Source: an uncultured Wenzhouxiangella sp.
GTDB taxonomy: Bacteria; Pseudomonadota; Gammaproteobacteria; Xanthomonadales; Wenzhouxiangellaceae
Direction of reading: 5' to 3'
Assembly: GCA_913057195.1 (NCBI GenBank)
Contig: CAJXNL010000001.1
Location: forward strand, 1-64,000
DNA: 64,000 bases
The position numbers and the translations under genes were made by a program. Within the stretch, counting starts at the first letter, position 1. Every line of letters starts with the position of its first letter. The notes beneath the pieces were generated by a model, which was given only the letters and a program-made list of their open reading frames with translations, did no database searches and had not been told where the DNA came from. Below are positions 1 to 8,978 of this stretch, in pieces.

Positions 1-74
1 GCAGGATTCGAACCTGCGAAGGCATAGCCAGCAGATTTACAGTCTGCCCTCGTTGACCGCTTGAGTACCCCTCC
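1..74 (-). tRNA. tRNA-Tyr (GTA), 3' end cut by window edge
   Basis: Read on the minus strand, the sequence begins GGAGGGG at position 74 and shows a D arm, an anticodon arm with loop CTGTAAA (anticodon GTA, complement of positions 38-40), a long variable arm typical of class II tRNAs such as tRNA-Tyr, and a T arm with GTTCGAATC. The T stem ends at position 1, so the 3' acceptor strand and CCA lie outside the window. Bases 75-217, between this gene and ychF, hold no gene I can support; I see no clear promoter there. Confidence 0.95.
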
Positions 75-217
75 AAAACAGCACTCCAACTCCAAAATGT
101 CTCTTTCCAGCCCTCAATCGCGACCCCAACAACCGGGCATGCGATTTTCGGACGAAGCCAGCAATTATCGCTGATGCCTGCCTGTGCGTCAACTCCGAGG
201 CACAATTTTTCGCCCGA

Positions 218-1309
218 TCAGACGTTGAATCGAAAATGCATCACATCGCCCTCTTGGACCACATAATCCCGTCCTTCGAGACGCCATTTCCCCGCCGCCT
301 TGGCTCCAGCCTCACCGCCGGCGGCCAAAAAATCGTCAAACTGAGTGACTTCGGCTCGGATGAAACCTGTTTCAAAATCGGTGTGAATTCGACCGGCCGC
401 CTTCGGTGCGGTCGCCCCGCGCTTGACCGTCCATGCCCGCACTTCTTTCGGCCCCGCGGTGAAAAATGTCAATAAATCCAAGAGGTTATATCCGGCTCGG
501 ATCAATCGATTCAGCCCCGGCTCTGTCTGGCCCAAATCGGCTAAGAATTCCAGCTGATCATCGGGATCCAGTTGGGCCAACTCTGCCTCAAGTGCGGCGC
601 TTAACACCACCAGCGGCGCCTGACGGGCCTCAGCATGCGCTTGAACCGCACGGACTTGGGCGTTGTCCTGGCCCGCTTGGTCAGCCACATTGGCCACATA
701 CAGCACCGGCTTAGCGGTAATGAATTGCCACGTTTTAAGGGCATCACGGGCCGCATCATCCAACATCAGCAAACGCATTGGCTGGCCCTCGGCCAGGTGG
801 GCGACGGCCTGTTCTAGGTGACCCGCCAGCGCGATGGCCGCTGCATCACCCGAGCGAGTTTGCTTTTTGACCTTCTCCAGCGCGGCTTCGGCGGTGTCCA
901 AATCCGCCAAGCACAGCTCGGTTTCGATGGTCTCAATGTCCGAGACTGGATCCACACGACCTGCCACGTGTGCGATGTCGTCATCCTCAAAGCATCGGAC
1001 GATGTGTGCGATGGCGTCGGTTTCACGAATGTGCGCTAAGAATTGATTGCCCAACCCCTCACCTCGCGACGCGCCGGCGACCAAGCCGGCAATGTCGACA
1101 AATTGCATCATGGTGGCGACGGTTTTTTCAGGTCGAACAATTTCGGCGAGCTGATCCAACCGAGGATCAGGCACCGCGACCATGCCGGTATTGGGCTCAA
1201 TTGTGCAAAACGGGTAGTTTTCAGCGGCGATTTCTGCCCGCGTTAAACAATTAAACAACGTCGATTTGCCCACGTTGGGCAGCCCCACAATTCCGCACTT
1301 AAAACCCAT
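218..1309 (-). CDS. ychF: Ribosome-binding ATPase YchF (Obg-family)
   Basis: Encodes 363 residues, the usual YchF length. The P-loop GLPNVGKS lies at residues 9-16, the G3 region DIAGLVAGASRGEGLGN follows near residue 73, the G4 position reads NVAD near residue 206 instead of NKxD, as expected for this ATP-preferring branch, and a TGS domain fills the last ~85 residues. YchF is a cytosolic translation-associated ATPase implicated in stress responses. It lies 34 bp downstream of pth on the same strand, the common pth-ychF pairing, and is probably cotranscribed with rplY and pth. The start has an upstream GAGGG-like ribosome site. Confidence 0.97.
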   Translation of the reverse strand: MGFKCGIVGLPNVGKSTLFNCLTRAEIAAENYPFCTIEPNTGMVAVPDPRLDQLAEIVRPEKTVATMMQFVDIAGLVAGASRGEGLGNQFLAHIRETDAIAHIVRCFEDDDIAHVAGRVDPVSDIETIETELCLADLDTAEAALEKVKKQTRSGDAAAIALAGHLEQAVAHLAEGQPMRLLMLDDAARDALKTWQFITAKPVLYVANVADQAGQDNAQVRAVQAHAEARQAPLVVLSAALEAELAQLDPDDQLEFLADLGQTEPGLNRLIRAGYNLLDLLTFFTAGPKEVRAWTVKRGATAPKAAGRIHTDFETGFIRAEVTQFDDFLAAGGEAGAKAAGKWRLEGRDYVVQEGDVMHFRFNV

Positions 1310-1343
1310 TACAACCCTCTACCCAGATTTTGAAATGGCGCCA

Positions 1344-1928
1344 TCAGGCACCCGCATCGCTATGCAATTCCAGCATGGCCCGATCCGCATGCCCACCGAG
1401 CCACTGCTCCACCGCGGGCAAACTTCGCTCAATGGCGCGCTCAATGGCCTGCTCATCCGCGCGATTGGCTCGGCCCAGCACCCAGGGTGTGACTTGTTCG
1501 CGCTGCCCGGGGTGGCCAATTCCAATTCTGAGCCGCCAAAATCCTGGTCCACCCAAATGGGCCAACGCGCTTTTGAGACCGTTGTGTCCACCATGCCCAC
1601 CGCCGAGCTTTAACCGCACTTGACCCGGGGGCAAATCCAAATCGTCATACGCCACCAACACGTGGTCGAGCGCAATGTCATAAAAGTCGGCCGCCGCGCG
1701 AAGCGCTTGCCCTGAGTCGTTCATAAAGGTGTCTGGCTTGAGAACCACAACGTCTTGATCTTTCATGCGAACCTTATCGGCCTGACCGAGGCATTTCTTT
1801 TGGGCCCGCAAACTCAGAGGATGGCGCTTGGCCAGCGCATCTAAAAACCAAAACCCGGCATTGTGCCGGGTTTGGTCATACTGCCGCCCTGGGTTGCCCA
1901 AACCAGCAATTAATCGCCGATGGGTCAT
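1344..1928 (-). CDS. pth: Peptidyl-tRNA hydrolase
   Basis: Encodes 194 residues. It hydrolyses the ester bond of peptidyl-tRNA released from stalled ribosomes, recycling tRNA. The family's active-site residues are visible: Asn12 in GLGNPG, catalytic His22 in TRHNAG, Asn70 in TFMNDSG and Asp95 in YDDLD, with the glycine-rich GGGHGGHNG stretch after them. TFMNDSG replaces the commoner TFMNxSG form without losing the asparagine. It sits 31 bp after rplY and 34 bp before ychF, giving an rplY-pth-ychF translation operon. Confidence 0.97.
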   Translation of the reverse strand: MTHRRLIAGLGNPGRQYDQTRHNAGFWFLDALAKRHPLSLRAQKKCLGQADKVRMKDQDVVVLKPDTFMNDSGQALRAAADFYDIALDHVLVAYDDLDLPPGQVRLKLGGGHGGHNGLKSALAHLGGPGFWRLRIGIGHPGQREQVTPWVLGRANRADEQAIERAIERSLPAVEQWLGGHADRAMLELHSDAGA

Positions 1929-1959
1929 GCGCGCTTATTTAAAACGGCCGCCGAGTGGC

Positions 1960-2667
1960 TCACTCGTCGCCGTCTTGCTCGCCATCGTCGCTGGGCGCTG
2001 ACTCCGCCTCATCTGCCTGGTCTGGCTCAGCCTCAGCGCCGGCGGCCGCATCGGCTTCAGCGGCCGCTGCGCCAGTGCCTTGGCTTTCGCGGATGAACGC
2101 TGTTGTCACCACCGCCATGTCGGCCTCTGGATCATATTGAATGGCCGGTATCGTCACGCCCTCGGGCAGCTTGATGTCGCTGAGCATCACGCTGTCACCC
2201 GGCTCGAGCTCTGCCAAGTCAATGGTCAAATACTCAGGCAGGTCTTTTGGCAATGCCGAGATCTCAACCTCGGTCATCTGATAGGAGATCACGACACCCG
2301 CGGCCTTCGTGGCCGGCGACGTCTCCTCATTGATGAAATGAATCGCCACCGAGACTCGAATCTCTTCGTCGTCACGGATTCGTTGGAAGTCAACGTGGTT
2401 GATGAACGGCTTGAATGGGTGGCGTTGCAAATCACGCATAACGACTTTCTGGATCTTGTCGCCGACATTCAGCTCTAAGACCGATGATTGGAACGACTCA
2501 TTTTCTACGGCGTGAATCATGTAGTTGTGATCCAGCGTGAGCATGGCGGGTTCACGGCCGGCGCCGTAGACAATGGCTGGGACTCGACCCGCACGACGCA
2601 GGCGGCGGCTCGCACCCTTCCCCACATCCTCGCGCAGTTCGGCCTGTATCTTAAAAGTTTTCGACAT
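1960..2667 (-). CDS. rplY: 50S ribosomal protein L25/TL5 (Ctc form, acidic tail)
   Basis: Encodes 235 residues: an N-terminal 5S-rRNA-binding L25 domain (about 1-95), the second TL5/Ctc beta domain (about 100-190), and an alanine- and acid-rich low-complexity tail (about 198-235) ending in DGEQDGDE. It is therefore the long Ctc type and not the 94-residue E. coli type. The mature protein binds 5S rRNA in the large subunit. A GAGAG ribosome site lies upstream of the ATG. It is the first gene of the rplY-pth-ychF run; its usual upstream partner prs is absent here. Confidence 0.95.
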   Translation of the reverse strand: MSKTFKIQAELREDVGKGASRRLRRAGRVPAIVYGAGREPAMLTLDHNYMIHAVENESFQSSVLELNVGDKIQKVVMRDLQRHPFKPFINHVDFQRIRDDEEIRVSVAIHFINEETSPATKAAGVVISYQMTEVEISALPKDLPEYLTIDLAELEPGDSVMLSDIKLPEGVTIPAIQYDPEADMAVVTTAFIRESQGTGAAAAEADAAAGAEAEPDQADEAESAPSDDGEQDGDE

Positions 2668-2749
2668 GACTGAAGCTCTCTATTGGGTAATTTGTCTGTT
2701 TTAACTGACCGAGATCGATCCGCGACCAAATCGACGAAGTCAGCCCGGT

Positions 2750-2779
2750 AGTATACCGCGGATGAGGGATGCAATAGAA
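2750..2779 (-). promoter_or_regulatory. Possible sigma-70 promoter for rplY-pth-ychF
   Basis: On the minus strand, TATACT (complement of 2750-2755) is preceded, after 18 bp, by TTCTAT (complement of 2774-2779). The -10 box is good and the -35 box is weak. It sits about 82 bp upstream of the rplY ATG in the 229-bp divergent gap between rplY and the YccA-like gene. Assignment is by eye only. Confidence 0.4.
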
Positions 2780-2896
2780 GCCCCACAGGCCACATTCCAA
2801 GCGCGTCAATGCGCCCTGCTTGGGGAACTGGTAGACTTTTGGTCTGGTCTATGTACTGACTGCTGAAATTTAAATCGAAGAGGACAAACAACTGCC

Positions 2897-3577
2897 ATGA
2901 ACCAGCCCTTTCGCACCACTGCGACCGTCGATCGCGCCATTGAGACCAATGACGCGGCTCGGCGCGTTTTGAGAAACACCTGGAACCTTTTGGCCATGAC
3001 ACTGCTCTTTAGCGCCGGCATGGCGCTGTTGGCCATGCGCGCCGGCTGGGGCTATCCGGGCCCTCTGGTGGTTTTGGCGGGCTATTTTGGACTGCTGTTT
3101 CTGACCACCAAACTGAGGCACTCAGCCTGGGGCATTTTGAGCGTGTTTGCGCTGACAGGCTTCATGGGCGCGACCTTTGGCCCCATTTTGAACGCCTACA
3201 TGACCGGGTTTAGCAATGGCTCTGAGTTGGTGGCTGCCGCCTTCGCAACCACCGCGATCGCCTTTGTCGGTCTGTCGGCGTTCGCGCTGACCACAAAAAA
3301 AGACTTCAGCTTCCTCGCACCCATGCTCTTTGTCGGAATCTTGGTGGCGTTTGTGTGCGGTTTAATCGCACTGTTTTTCCAGCTCAGCGCCCTGTCTTTG
3401 GCCGTCAGCGGCATGTTCTCCCTGTTGATGTGTGGCTTGATTCTTTTTCAGACCCAACAAATTGTCCAAGGCGGTGAGCGCAACTACATCATGGCCACCG
3501 TCACTTTGTTTGTGTCGATTTACAACCTCTTTTCCAGCCTGCTGCACCTGTTTGGGTTCATGTTTGGCGAAGAGTAG
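2897..3577 (+). CDS. Bax inhibitor-1/YccA family inner membrane protein
   Basis: Encodes 226 residues with a short charged cytoplasmic N-terminus and about seven hydrophobic segments spread from residue 30 to the end, the topology of the BI-1/YccA (TMBIM) family. E. coli YccA interacts with the FtsH protease and modulates turnover of membrane proteins; the same role here is inference. An AGAGGA ribosome site lies about 11 nt before the ATG. The gene stands alone, divergent from rplY and convergent with thiO with only one base between the two stop codons, so no terminator fits between them. Confidence 0.88.
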   Translation: MNQPFRTTATVDRAIETNDAARRVLRNTWNLLAMTLLFSAGMALLAMRAGWGYPGPLVVLAGYFGLLFLTTKLRHSAWGILSVFALTGFMGATFGPILNAYMTGFSNGSELVAAAFATTAIAFVGLSAFALTTKKDFSFLAPMLFVGILVAFVCGLIALFFQLSALSLAVSGMFSLLMCGLILFQTQQIVQGGERNYIMATVTLFVSIYNLFSSLLHLFGFMFGEE

Positions 3578-3578
3578 G

Positions 3579-4643
3579 TCAGCTTAAGGCCTCGGCAGTG
3601 TGCTCGGCGCACGCCGGGGCCATTCCCAAGCCGTTTCGAAAATGGCCGGTGTTGACCCACAGACCCGGCCAGTCGGCATGCCGGTGGCCCACAGCGGGCT
3701 CATCCGATCCATGCCCCGGCCGCAGGCCAGCCCAGTGCTGGATGATCGGGGCGCTTTGAAGCCTCGGCCAAGTGCTCACAGCCATCTGATGAATTTTATC
3801 CGCGGCCGACGGGGTGGGTGCGGTGTCAAAGCCCACGTCCTCAATCGTTGAGCCTGCGAGAATGTGACCATCCAACCGAGGGATTAAATACCCCTCCCCG
3901 GTGTTGGTGATGTGTTTGGGTGCCTGATCCGGTGGGAGATGAAACAGCAGCATTTGACCGCGCATCGGCGACACACCCAATGGCGATAGCCCAGACGCCT
4001 GAAGGATCTGATCACTCCAAGCGCCGGCGGCAAGGACCACCCGCTCACCCACACCGAGACAGGTTGTCTTCTGCCAGGCGCTGATGCGGCCATCGGCTTG
4101 CTGGACCAAACGCTCGACAGGACAGTGGGCACAAAGGTCTCCGCCCAGTGCGCGGTGGCTGGCCACCAACGCCTGAATCAGCCTCGGATTACGTATCTGG
4201 GGGACATCGGGCAAGAGCACAGCGGGCCAATCGCCATGCGGCAAACCGGCATCAAAGTCTTGGCGTTGACCCATCACAGCGCGCTCTGAGGTTTGTGCCC
4301 GCCAAGTCGCGCTCATGGCAACAAAATCATGTTGATTCGGGTTCCCGCTGAGCAACAAACCGCTTTGGTGATACTCACAGTCGATGCCAGACAATGCCTC
4401 GATCTCTGGCAGCCACGCATCAAATTGCTCGCGCGAGGTTCGAACCGTTTGCTCAACGACCGGGCCGTAGTTCCAAGGGGGCACCGGGCAAACAATGCCT
4501 CCGCCCGCCCAGCTGGAGCCTGCGCCAGGGGCACCCGCATCCAACACGCTGACCGAAACGCCCCTTTTCAAAAGGGCAAATGCACTCATTAAGCCCACCA
4601 CGCCCGCGCCGATCACCAATACCGACGCGTCAGCCACTTTCAT
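3579..4643 (-). CDS. thiO: Glycine oxidase ThiO-like FAD-dependent amine oxidase
   Basis: Encodes 354 residues of the DAO superfamily. An N-terminal Rossmann motif (VIGAGVVGL) ends in an acidic residue for FAD ribose binding, and the C-terminus has the GLRPG and NTGHFRNG signatures of ThiO-type glycine oxidases. ThiO oxidises glycine to iminoglycine for the thiazole ring of thiamine in the cytosol. I place the start at the ATG at 4643, whose ATGA overlaps the lspA stop; the in-frame opening further upstream would run 117 nt into lspA and precedes no sensible domain. No other thiamine gene is in the window, so a role as another small amino-acid oxidase cannot be excluded. Confidence 0.82.
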   Translation of the reverse strand: MKVADASVLVIGAGVVGLMSAFALLKRGVSVSVLDAGAPGAGSSWAGGGIVCPVPPWNYGPVVEQTVRTSREQFDAWLPEIEALSGIDCEYHQSGLLLSGNPNQHDFVAMSATWRAQTSERAVMGQRQDFDAGLPHGDWPAVLLPDVPQIRNPRLIQALVASHRALGGDLCAHCPVERLVQQADGRISAWQKTTCLGVGERVVLAAGAWSDQILQASGLSPLGVSPMRGQMLLFHLPPDQAPKHITNTGEGYLIPRLDGHILAGSTIEDVGFDTAPTPSAADKIHQMAVSTWPRLQSAPIIQHWAGLRPGHGSDEPAVGHRHADWPGLWVNTGHFRNGLGMAPACAEHTAEALS

Positions 4644-5170
4644 GAGGGGTCGCTGGGCGTGACATCTCGGCTGGCTGACCGGTTGGGAATAAACCCCTCC
4701 ACCAATATCAGCGCCACACCCATCACGATCGCGCTGTCGGCCAGATTGAAAGCAGGCCAATGGTAGCCATAAGCGTGCACATCAATGAAGTCGATGACAT
4801 AGCCAAATCGAACTCGGTCAATCAGGTTGCCGACGGCACCAGCCAAAATCAGTGCGATGGCCGATGGCAATAATCGCGCCGGGTCAGGCAGGCGTTTCAA
4901 CCACACCAAGAAAATCCCGACGATAATCAGCGCAGCAGCGCTTAGAAACCAGCGCTGCCAACCGCCTTGATCGGCTAAAAAACTAAACGCTGCCCCTGAA
5001 TTGTGCGCCAAAGTCAGGTTCAGCCATGGCCAAACAGGCTCGGCACGATAAAGCTCAAGTTGGGTCGATGCCAAATGCTTGGTCCAAACGTCCAAAACCA
5101 CCAAGACCAACGCCAAGCCCAACCAAAAGGCATAGCGCGACCACCGCATGGGCGCCGCCGCTAACCCCAC
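4640..5170 (-). CDS. lspA: Lipoprotein signal peptidase (SPase II)
   Basis: Encodes 176 residues with four transmembrane segments. It cleaves the signal peptide of diacylglyceryl-modified prolipoproteins in the inner membrane. The two catalytic aspartates are recognisable: Asp127 in GYVIDFID and Asp145 in FNLADSAI, with the conserved NLIDR just before. The start overlaps the end of ileS by 10 nt (a second ATG at codon 8 would avoid the overlap), and its stop overlaps the thiO start by 4 nt. This is the classical ribF-ileS-lspA order, with thiO where fkpB-ispH often follows. Confidence 0.97.
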   Translation of the reverse strand: MGLAAAPMRWSRYAFWLGLALVLVVLDVWTKHLASTQLELYRAEPVWPWLNLTLAHNSGAAFSFLADQGGWQRWFLSAAALIIVGIFLVWLKRLPDPARLLPSAIALILAGAVGNLIDRVRFGYVIDFIDVHAYGYHWPAFNLADSAIVMGVALILVEGFIPNRSASRDVTPSDPS

Positions 5171-7992
5171 TGGCGCACCTCACCAGCGCTTTCGATATTG
5201 GACACGCAGCGAGCGCACAGCTCGGGATGCTGGGGGTGATCGCCCACGGTCTCACTGTGATGCCAACACCGCACACACTTGGGCGCTTGAGTCACCGCCA
5301 ACCCCACTTTGACTGAATCGCCCTCCACATCGGCCGTGATCTCAGGACTGCTCACGTCCGCCAAATGAACGTCTGCCACCAACAGCACAAACCGAAGTTC
5401 GTCACCCACAAGCGCCAAATCATTGGCAAGTTGCCCTTGGGCTTCAAGGGTGACCACCGCCGCCAGCGACGAGCCAAGCGCCCCGTCCCGGCGCAGCTTT
5501 TCAATCTCTGGACCAATCAGTTCGCGGAGCGTCCTCAAGCGCCGCCACAGCTGCGCCTGCTCGGGCCGATCGGCCAAGGGATCTTGATTTAAAGGGGCAT
5601 GCCAAGTCTCGAGCATGATCGGGCCAACCTCATGATCCGGCCGGCTTTGCCATATTTCCTCTGCGGTAAACGGACACACCGGCGCAAGCCACCGCACCAA
5701 GCCCTCCAAGACATGCCACATGGCCGTCTGCGCCGAGCGCCGCGCCGGATGGGCGGATGGCAGGGTGTAGAGTCTGTCTTTAATGATGTCGAGATAAAAC
5801 GCACCCATGTCTTGGCTGCAAAAGTGATGCAGCGTTTGGTAAACCAATGGGAATCGATACGCCCGATAAGCCTCTGTCACCGTGTGTTGCAACTGACTGG
5901 CCAACGATACGGCATACCGGTCCAGCGGCAACATCGCTTGAGGGTCCACAGCATCGCGTGCGTGGTCAAAATCGGCCAAGTTGCCCAGCAAAAATCGCGC
6001 CGTGTTTCGGATTCGGCGATAGGTGTCTGAGACCCGCTTTAAAATCTCATCAGAGACATGCATCTCCTGGCGATAGTCTGCACCGGCCACCCACAGCCGA
6101 AGCACGTCTGCCCCCAAAGAATTGACCACCGTTTGAGGCGCCACCACATTGCCTTGAGACTTTGACATCTTCAATCCGTTGGCATCGACAGTGAACCCGT
6201 GGGTCAGCACCTGTTTGTAAGGTGCATGACCATGCATGGCCACTGCGCTCAGCAAAGAGGACTGGAACCAGCCTCGATGCTGGTCACTGCCTTCAAGATA
6301 CAAATCAGCGGGTCGATGAAGCGCGGGGTTTTGGTCCAGCACACAGAAATGACTGACCCCTGAGTCAAACCACACATCCAAAATGTCATTGACGGGCTCA
6401 TAGCACTCAGCATCCACGCCCAAACGGTTGGCAATGTCAGGTTCAAACCAGACATCCACACCATGCGCCTCAATCAGCTCAGCCAGTGACTCTAAAAGTT
6501 CGGGTGTGTCTGGATGCAGCGACTGGTCCTGGCGATCGATGAAAAATCCCAGCGGAACGCCCCAGGTCCGCTGCCTTGAAATACACCAATCAGGGCGTGA
6601 CTCAATCATCGAGCGAATCCGGTCTTGACCCCATTCAGGCACCCAGGTCACCGAGTCAATGGCCGCCAGCGCTTGCTGGCGCAAGTGGTTTTGGTCCATT
6701 GAAATAAACCATTGAGGCGTGGTCCGAAACGCAGTCGGCGTTTTGTGACGCCAGCAGTGCGGATACGCATGATCGAATGCATGGGCCGCCAACAAGGTGT
6801 GATTGGCCGCCATGTGGTCAACCAAGACCGCGTTGGCTTTCCAGACAAACTGCCCCCCCACCACAGGCGTGTCGTTTAAAAACACGCCCTTGGCATCGAT
6901 GGGATTGACCACGGCCAACCCGTAGAGCTGCCCCACTTCAAAATCTTCCTGACCATGACCTGGCGCCGTGTGCACCGCCCCGGTGCCCGTTTCGGTGGTC
7001 ACATGATCGCCAAGAATGACCGGCACCTGCTGTCCGTTATACGGGTGATTGAGCACATGATGCTCCAGTGCTTGACCGGTGGCCTCGCCCAACACCTCGG
7101 GGTGAGCCAACCCCACCCGTTCAACAAACTCATCCAGCAGTGCTTGAGCCACCACACACTCTAGGGTGCGTTTGGTGCCGTCGGTCGCGGTGTGCTGCCC
7201 GCGCACCAAGACATACTTAAGCGTCGCGTTCAGACACACCGCTTGGTTGGCGGGAATCGTCCAGGGTGTGGTTGTCCAAATCACCACACCGGCGTTTTGC
7301 AGAGGCTGATCACAGCCAAATGCAGCGGCCAGCGCCTTGGGGTCTGTGCTGGGAAACAACACATCAATCGCGGTCGATTGCTTGTCGTTGTATTCGATTT
7401 CGGCCTCAGCCAGCGCCGAGCCGCAATCAAAACACCAGTGCACAGGCTTGGTGCCACGCTTGATGTGCCCTCGCCGGGCAATCTGTGCCAAAGCTCGAAC
7501 CATGTCTGCCTCATACCGAAAATCTCGTGAGGCATAGCGGTGAGGCCAGTCCGCCAGCACGCCCAGGCGAACAAAGTCCTCACATTGATTGTCGATCTGG
7601 CGGTCTGCATACTCGCGGCACTTCTGGCGAAACGCAGAGGCATCCAGCTTCTGCCCCACCTTGCCGCTTTTTTTCTCAACCTGAAGTTCGATGGGCAAGC
7701 CATGGCAGTCCCAACCGGGCACAAACGGGGCGCGGTAACCGGCCAGTAAAGCAGACCGGGTGACCATGTCTTTGAGAATCTTATTCACCGCGTGCCCAAT
7801 GTGTATGTCGCCATTGGCATATGGCGGCCCATCATGCAGGACGAATAACGGCCGATCTTTCGTGGCCGCCTGTATTGCTTCGTACAGCCCATCGGCCTCC
7901 CATTGGGCCAACATATTCGGCTCGCGTTGGGCCAGCTGAGCCTTCATGGGGAAGTCGGTCTCCGGCAGGTTGATGGTGTCTTTGTAATCCAT
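5161..7992 (-). CDS. ileS: Isoleucyl-tRNA synthetase
   Basis: Encodes 943 residues, close to E. coli IleS (938). It charges tRNA-Ile and edits mischarged valine. Class I motifs are intact: HIGH in [11 protein letters not shown] near residue 67 and KMSKS in [10 protein letters not shown] near residue 607; the editing domain lies between them. The C-terminus carries the zinc finger CVRCWHHS...CARC. It follows ribF by 38 bp and overlaps lspA, consistent with one transcript. The bacterial-type C-terminal zinc domain argues against the mupirocin-resistant eukaryote-like form. Confidence 0.98.
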   Translation of the reverse strand: MDYKDTINLPETDFPMKAQLAQREPNMLAQWEADGLYEAIQAATKDRPLFVLHDGPPYANGDIHIGHAVNKILKDMVTRSALLAGYRAPFVPGWDCHGLPIELQVEKKSGKVGQKLDASAFRQKCREYADRQIDNQCEDFVRLGVLADWPHRYASRDFRYEADMVRALAQIARRGHIKRGTKPVHWCFDCGSALAEAEIEYNDKQSTAIDVLFPSTDPKALAAAFGCDQPLQNAGVVIWTTTPWTIPANQAVCLNATLKYVLVRGQHTATDGTKRTLECVVAQALLDEFVERVGLAHPEVLGEATGQALEHHVLNHPYNGQQVPVILGDHVTTETGTGAVHTAPGHGQEDFEVGQLYGLAVVNPIDAKGVFLNDTPVVGGQFVWKANAVLVDHMAANHTLLAAHAFDHAYPHCWRHKTPTAFRTTPQWFISMDQNHLRQQALAAIDSVTWVPEWGQDRIRSMIESRPDWCISRQRTWGVPLGFFIDRQDQSLHPDTPELLESLAELIEAHGVDVWFEPDIANRLGVDAECYEPVNDILDVWFDSGVSHFCVLDQNPALHRPADLYLEGSDQHRGWFQSSLLSAVAMHGHAPYKQVLTHGFTVDANGLKMSKSQGNVVAPQTVVNSLGADVLRLWVAGADYRQEMHVSDEILKRVSDTYRRIRNTARFLLGNLADFDHARDAVDPQAMLPLDRYAVSLASQLQHTVTEAYRAYRFPLVYQTLHHFCSQDMGAFYLDIIKDRLYTLPSAHPARRSAQTAMWHVLEGLVRWLAPVCPFTAEEIWQSRPDHEVGPIMLETWHAPLNQDPLADRPEQAQLWRRLRTLRELIGPEIEKLRRDGALGSSLAAVVTLEAQGQLANDLALVGDELRFVLLVADVHLADVSSPEITADVEGDSVKVGLAVTQAPKCVRCWHHSETVGDHPQHPELCARCVSNIESAGEVRQWG

Positions 7993-8030
7993 GGTCTAAC
8001 TCATTGACTCATTGCATCGAATATGGGATT

Positions 8031-8963
8031 TCAGGCTTGCAGTTGCGTTCGGGCCATCTTGGCATCTTCGTGCATCCTCTCGACCATGGCATCTAAAGAA
8101 TCAAAGTAAGCCTCGGCACGAATGTGTGACACGAATTCAACTTCAACATGCTGACCGTACAACAGACCATCATAGTCAAAAAGGTGAACTTCTAAAAGCC
8201 AATCGACACCGCCCACGGTGGGGCGTTGGCCAATGCTGGCCACGCCCGGATGATTGGAAAGCTTGGTTGAGGCAGGGCCATTCACTCGAACCGAATAAAC
8301 GCCATGCACCGCGGGTGGCAGCGGTGGGCGCAGATTGATGGTGGCATACCCCAAGTCTCGGCCCAATTGCTGACCGCGCAGCACGCGCCCGCCGATCGCA
8401 TACCGCCGGCCCAACATCGCCTCAGCCGCCGCCAAATCACCCTCGGACAGGGCTTTGCGGATGCGGGTGGATGCAATTCGCTGTCCGCCGGTCATCACGG
8501 CCGCCACCGGATGCACCTCGAAACCCAATTGCCGGCCAAATTCGGTCAGCATGGCGACATCACCCGCGGCACGCGCGCCGAAACGGAAATCCTCGCCCAC
8601 AATGACATGTCGGGCGCGGGCGAGCTGGACCACCTGGTGCTGAACGAACGCCTCAGGGCTCAGCTGACTGAACGCACGATTGAACCGCAGCATCAACAAG
8701 CGCTCAAGCCCAGCACGCCGGCAGCCGATGACCTTATCCCGCACTGACATCAACCGCTTCACAGGATCATTGGGATTAAAGAAAGTCGCCGGCAGGGGCT
8801 CAAAGCACATCAGGGCGAAGGCCAGATCGAAGCGCTCAGCGAGGTGAGCAGTTTGCTCGAGCAAGGCCTGATGGCCCAAGTGCAGACCATCAAAATTGCC
8901 GATGGCCAAGGCCGTGTCGGGCCGAGCGTCGGTCAATACGTGGGGTGAGCGAATAACATCCAT
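8031..8963 (-). CDS. ribF: Bifunctional riboflavin kinase/FAD synthetase
   Basis: Encodes 310 residues. The N-terminal FMN adenylyltransferase domain (about 1-180) has the nucleotidyltransferase motif GNFDGLHLGHQ near residue 22 and TRIRKAL near 166; the C-terminal riboflavin kinase domain (about 185-305) has GYATINL near 206. It turns riboflavin into FMN and FAD in the cytosol, feeding flavoproteins such as the ThiO encoded three genes downstream. It sits 15 bp after murJ. Confidence 0.97.
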   Translation of the reverse strand: MDVIRSPHVLTDARPDTALAIGNFDGLHLGHQALLEQTAHLAERFDLAFALMCFEPLPATFFNPNDPVKRLMSVRDKVIGCRRAGLERLLMLRFNRAFSQLSPEAFVQHQVVQLARARHVIVGEDFRFGARAAGDVAMLTEFGRQLGFEVHPVAAVMTGGQRIASTRIRKALSEGDLAAAEAMLGRRYAIGGRVLRGQQLGRDLGYATINLRPPLPPAVHGVYSVRVNGPASTKLSNHPGVASIGQRPTVGGVDWLLEVHLFDYDGLLYGQHVEVEFVSHIRAEAYFDSLDAMVERMHEDAKMARTQLQA

Positions 8964-8978
8964 GGCAAGTGGGCCAGT

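Noticed and set aside
236-1254. Several open frames on the plus strand across ychF
   Set aside because: They lie opposite a clear YchF gene, have no domain or ribosome-site support, and reflect the GC-rich codon pattern of the true gene. The same holds for the openings opposite ileS, tyrA, sucC and others.
4643-4760. Longer thiO start inside lspA
   Set aside because: It would add 39 residues of unrelated sequence before the FAD motif and overlap lspA by over 100 nt; the ATGA overlap start is far better.
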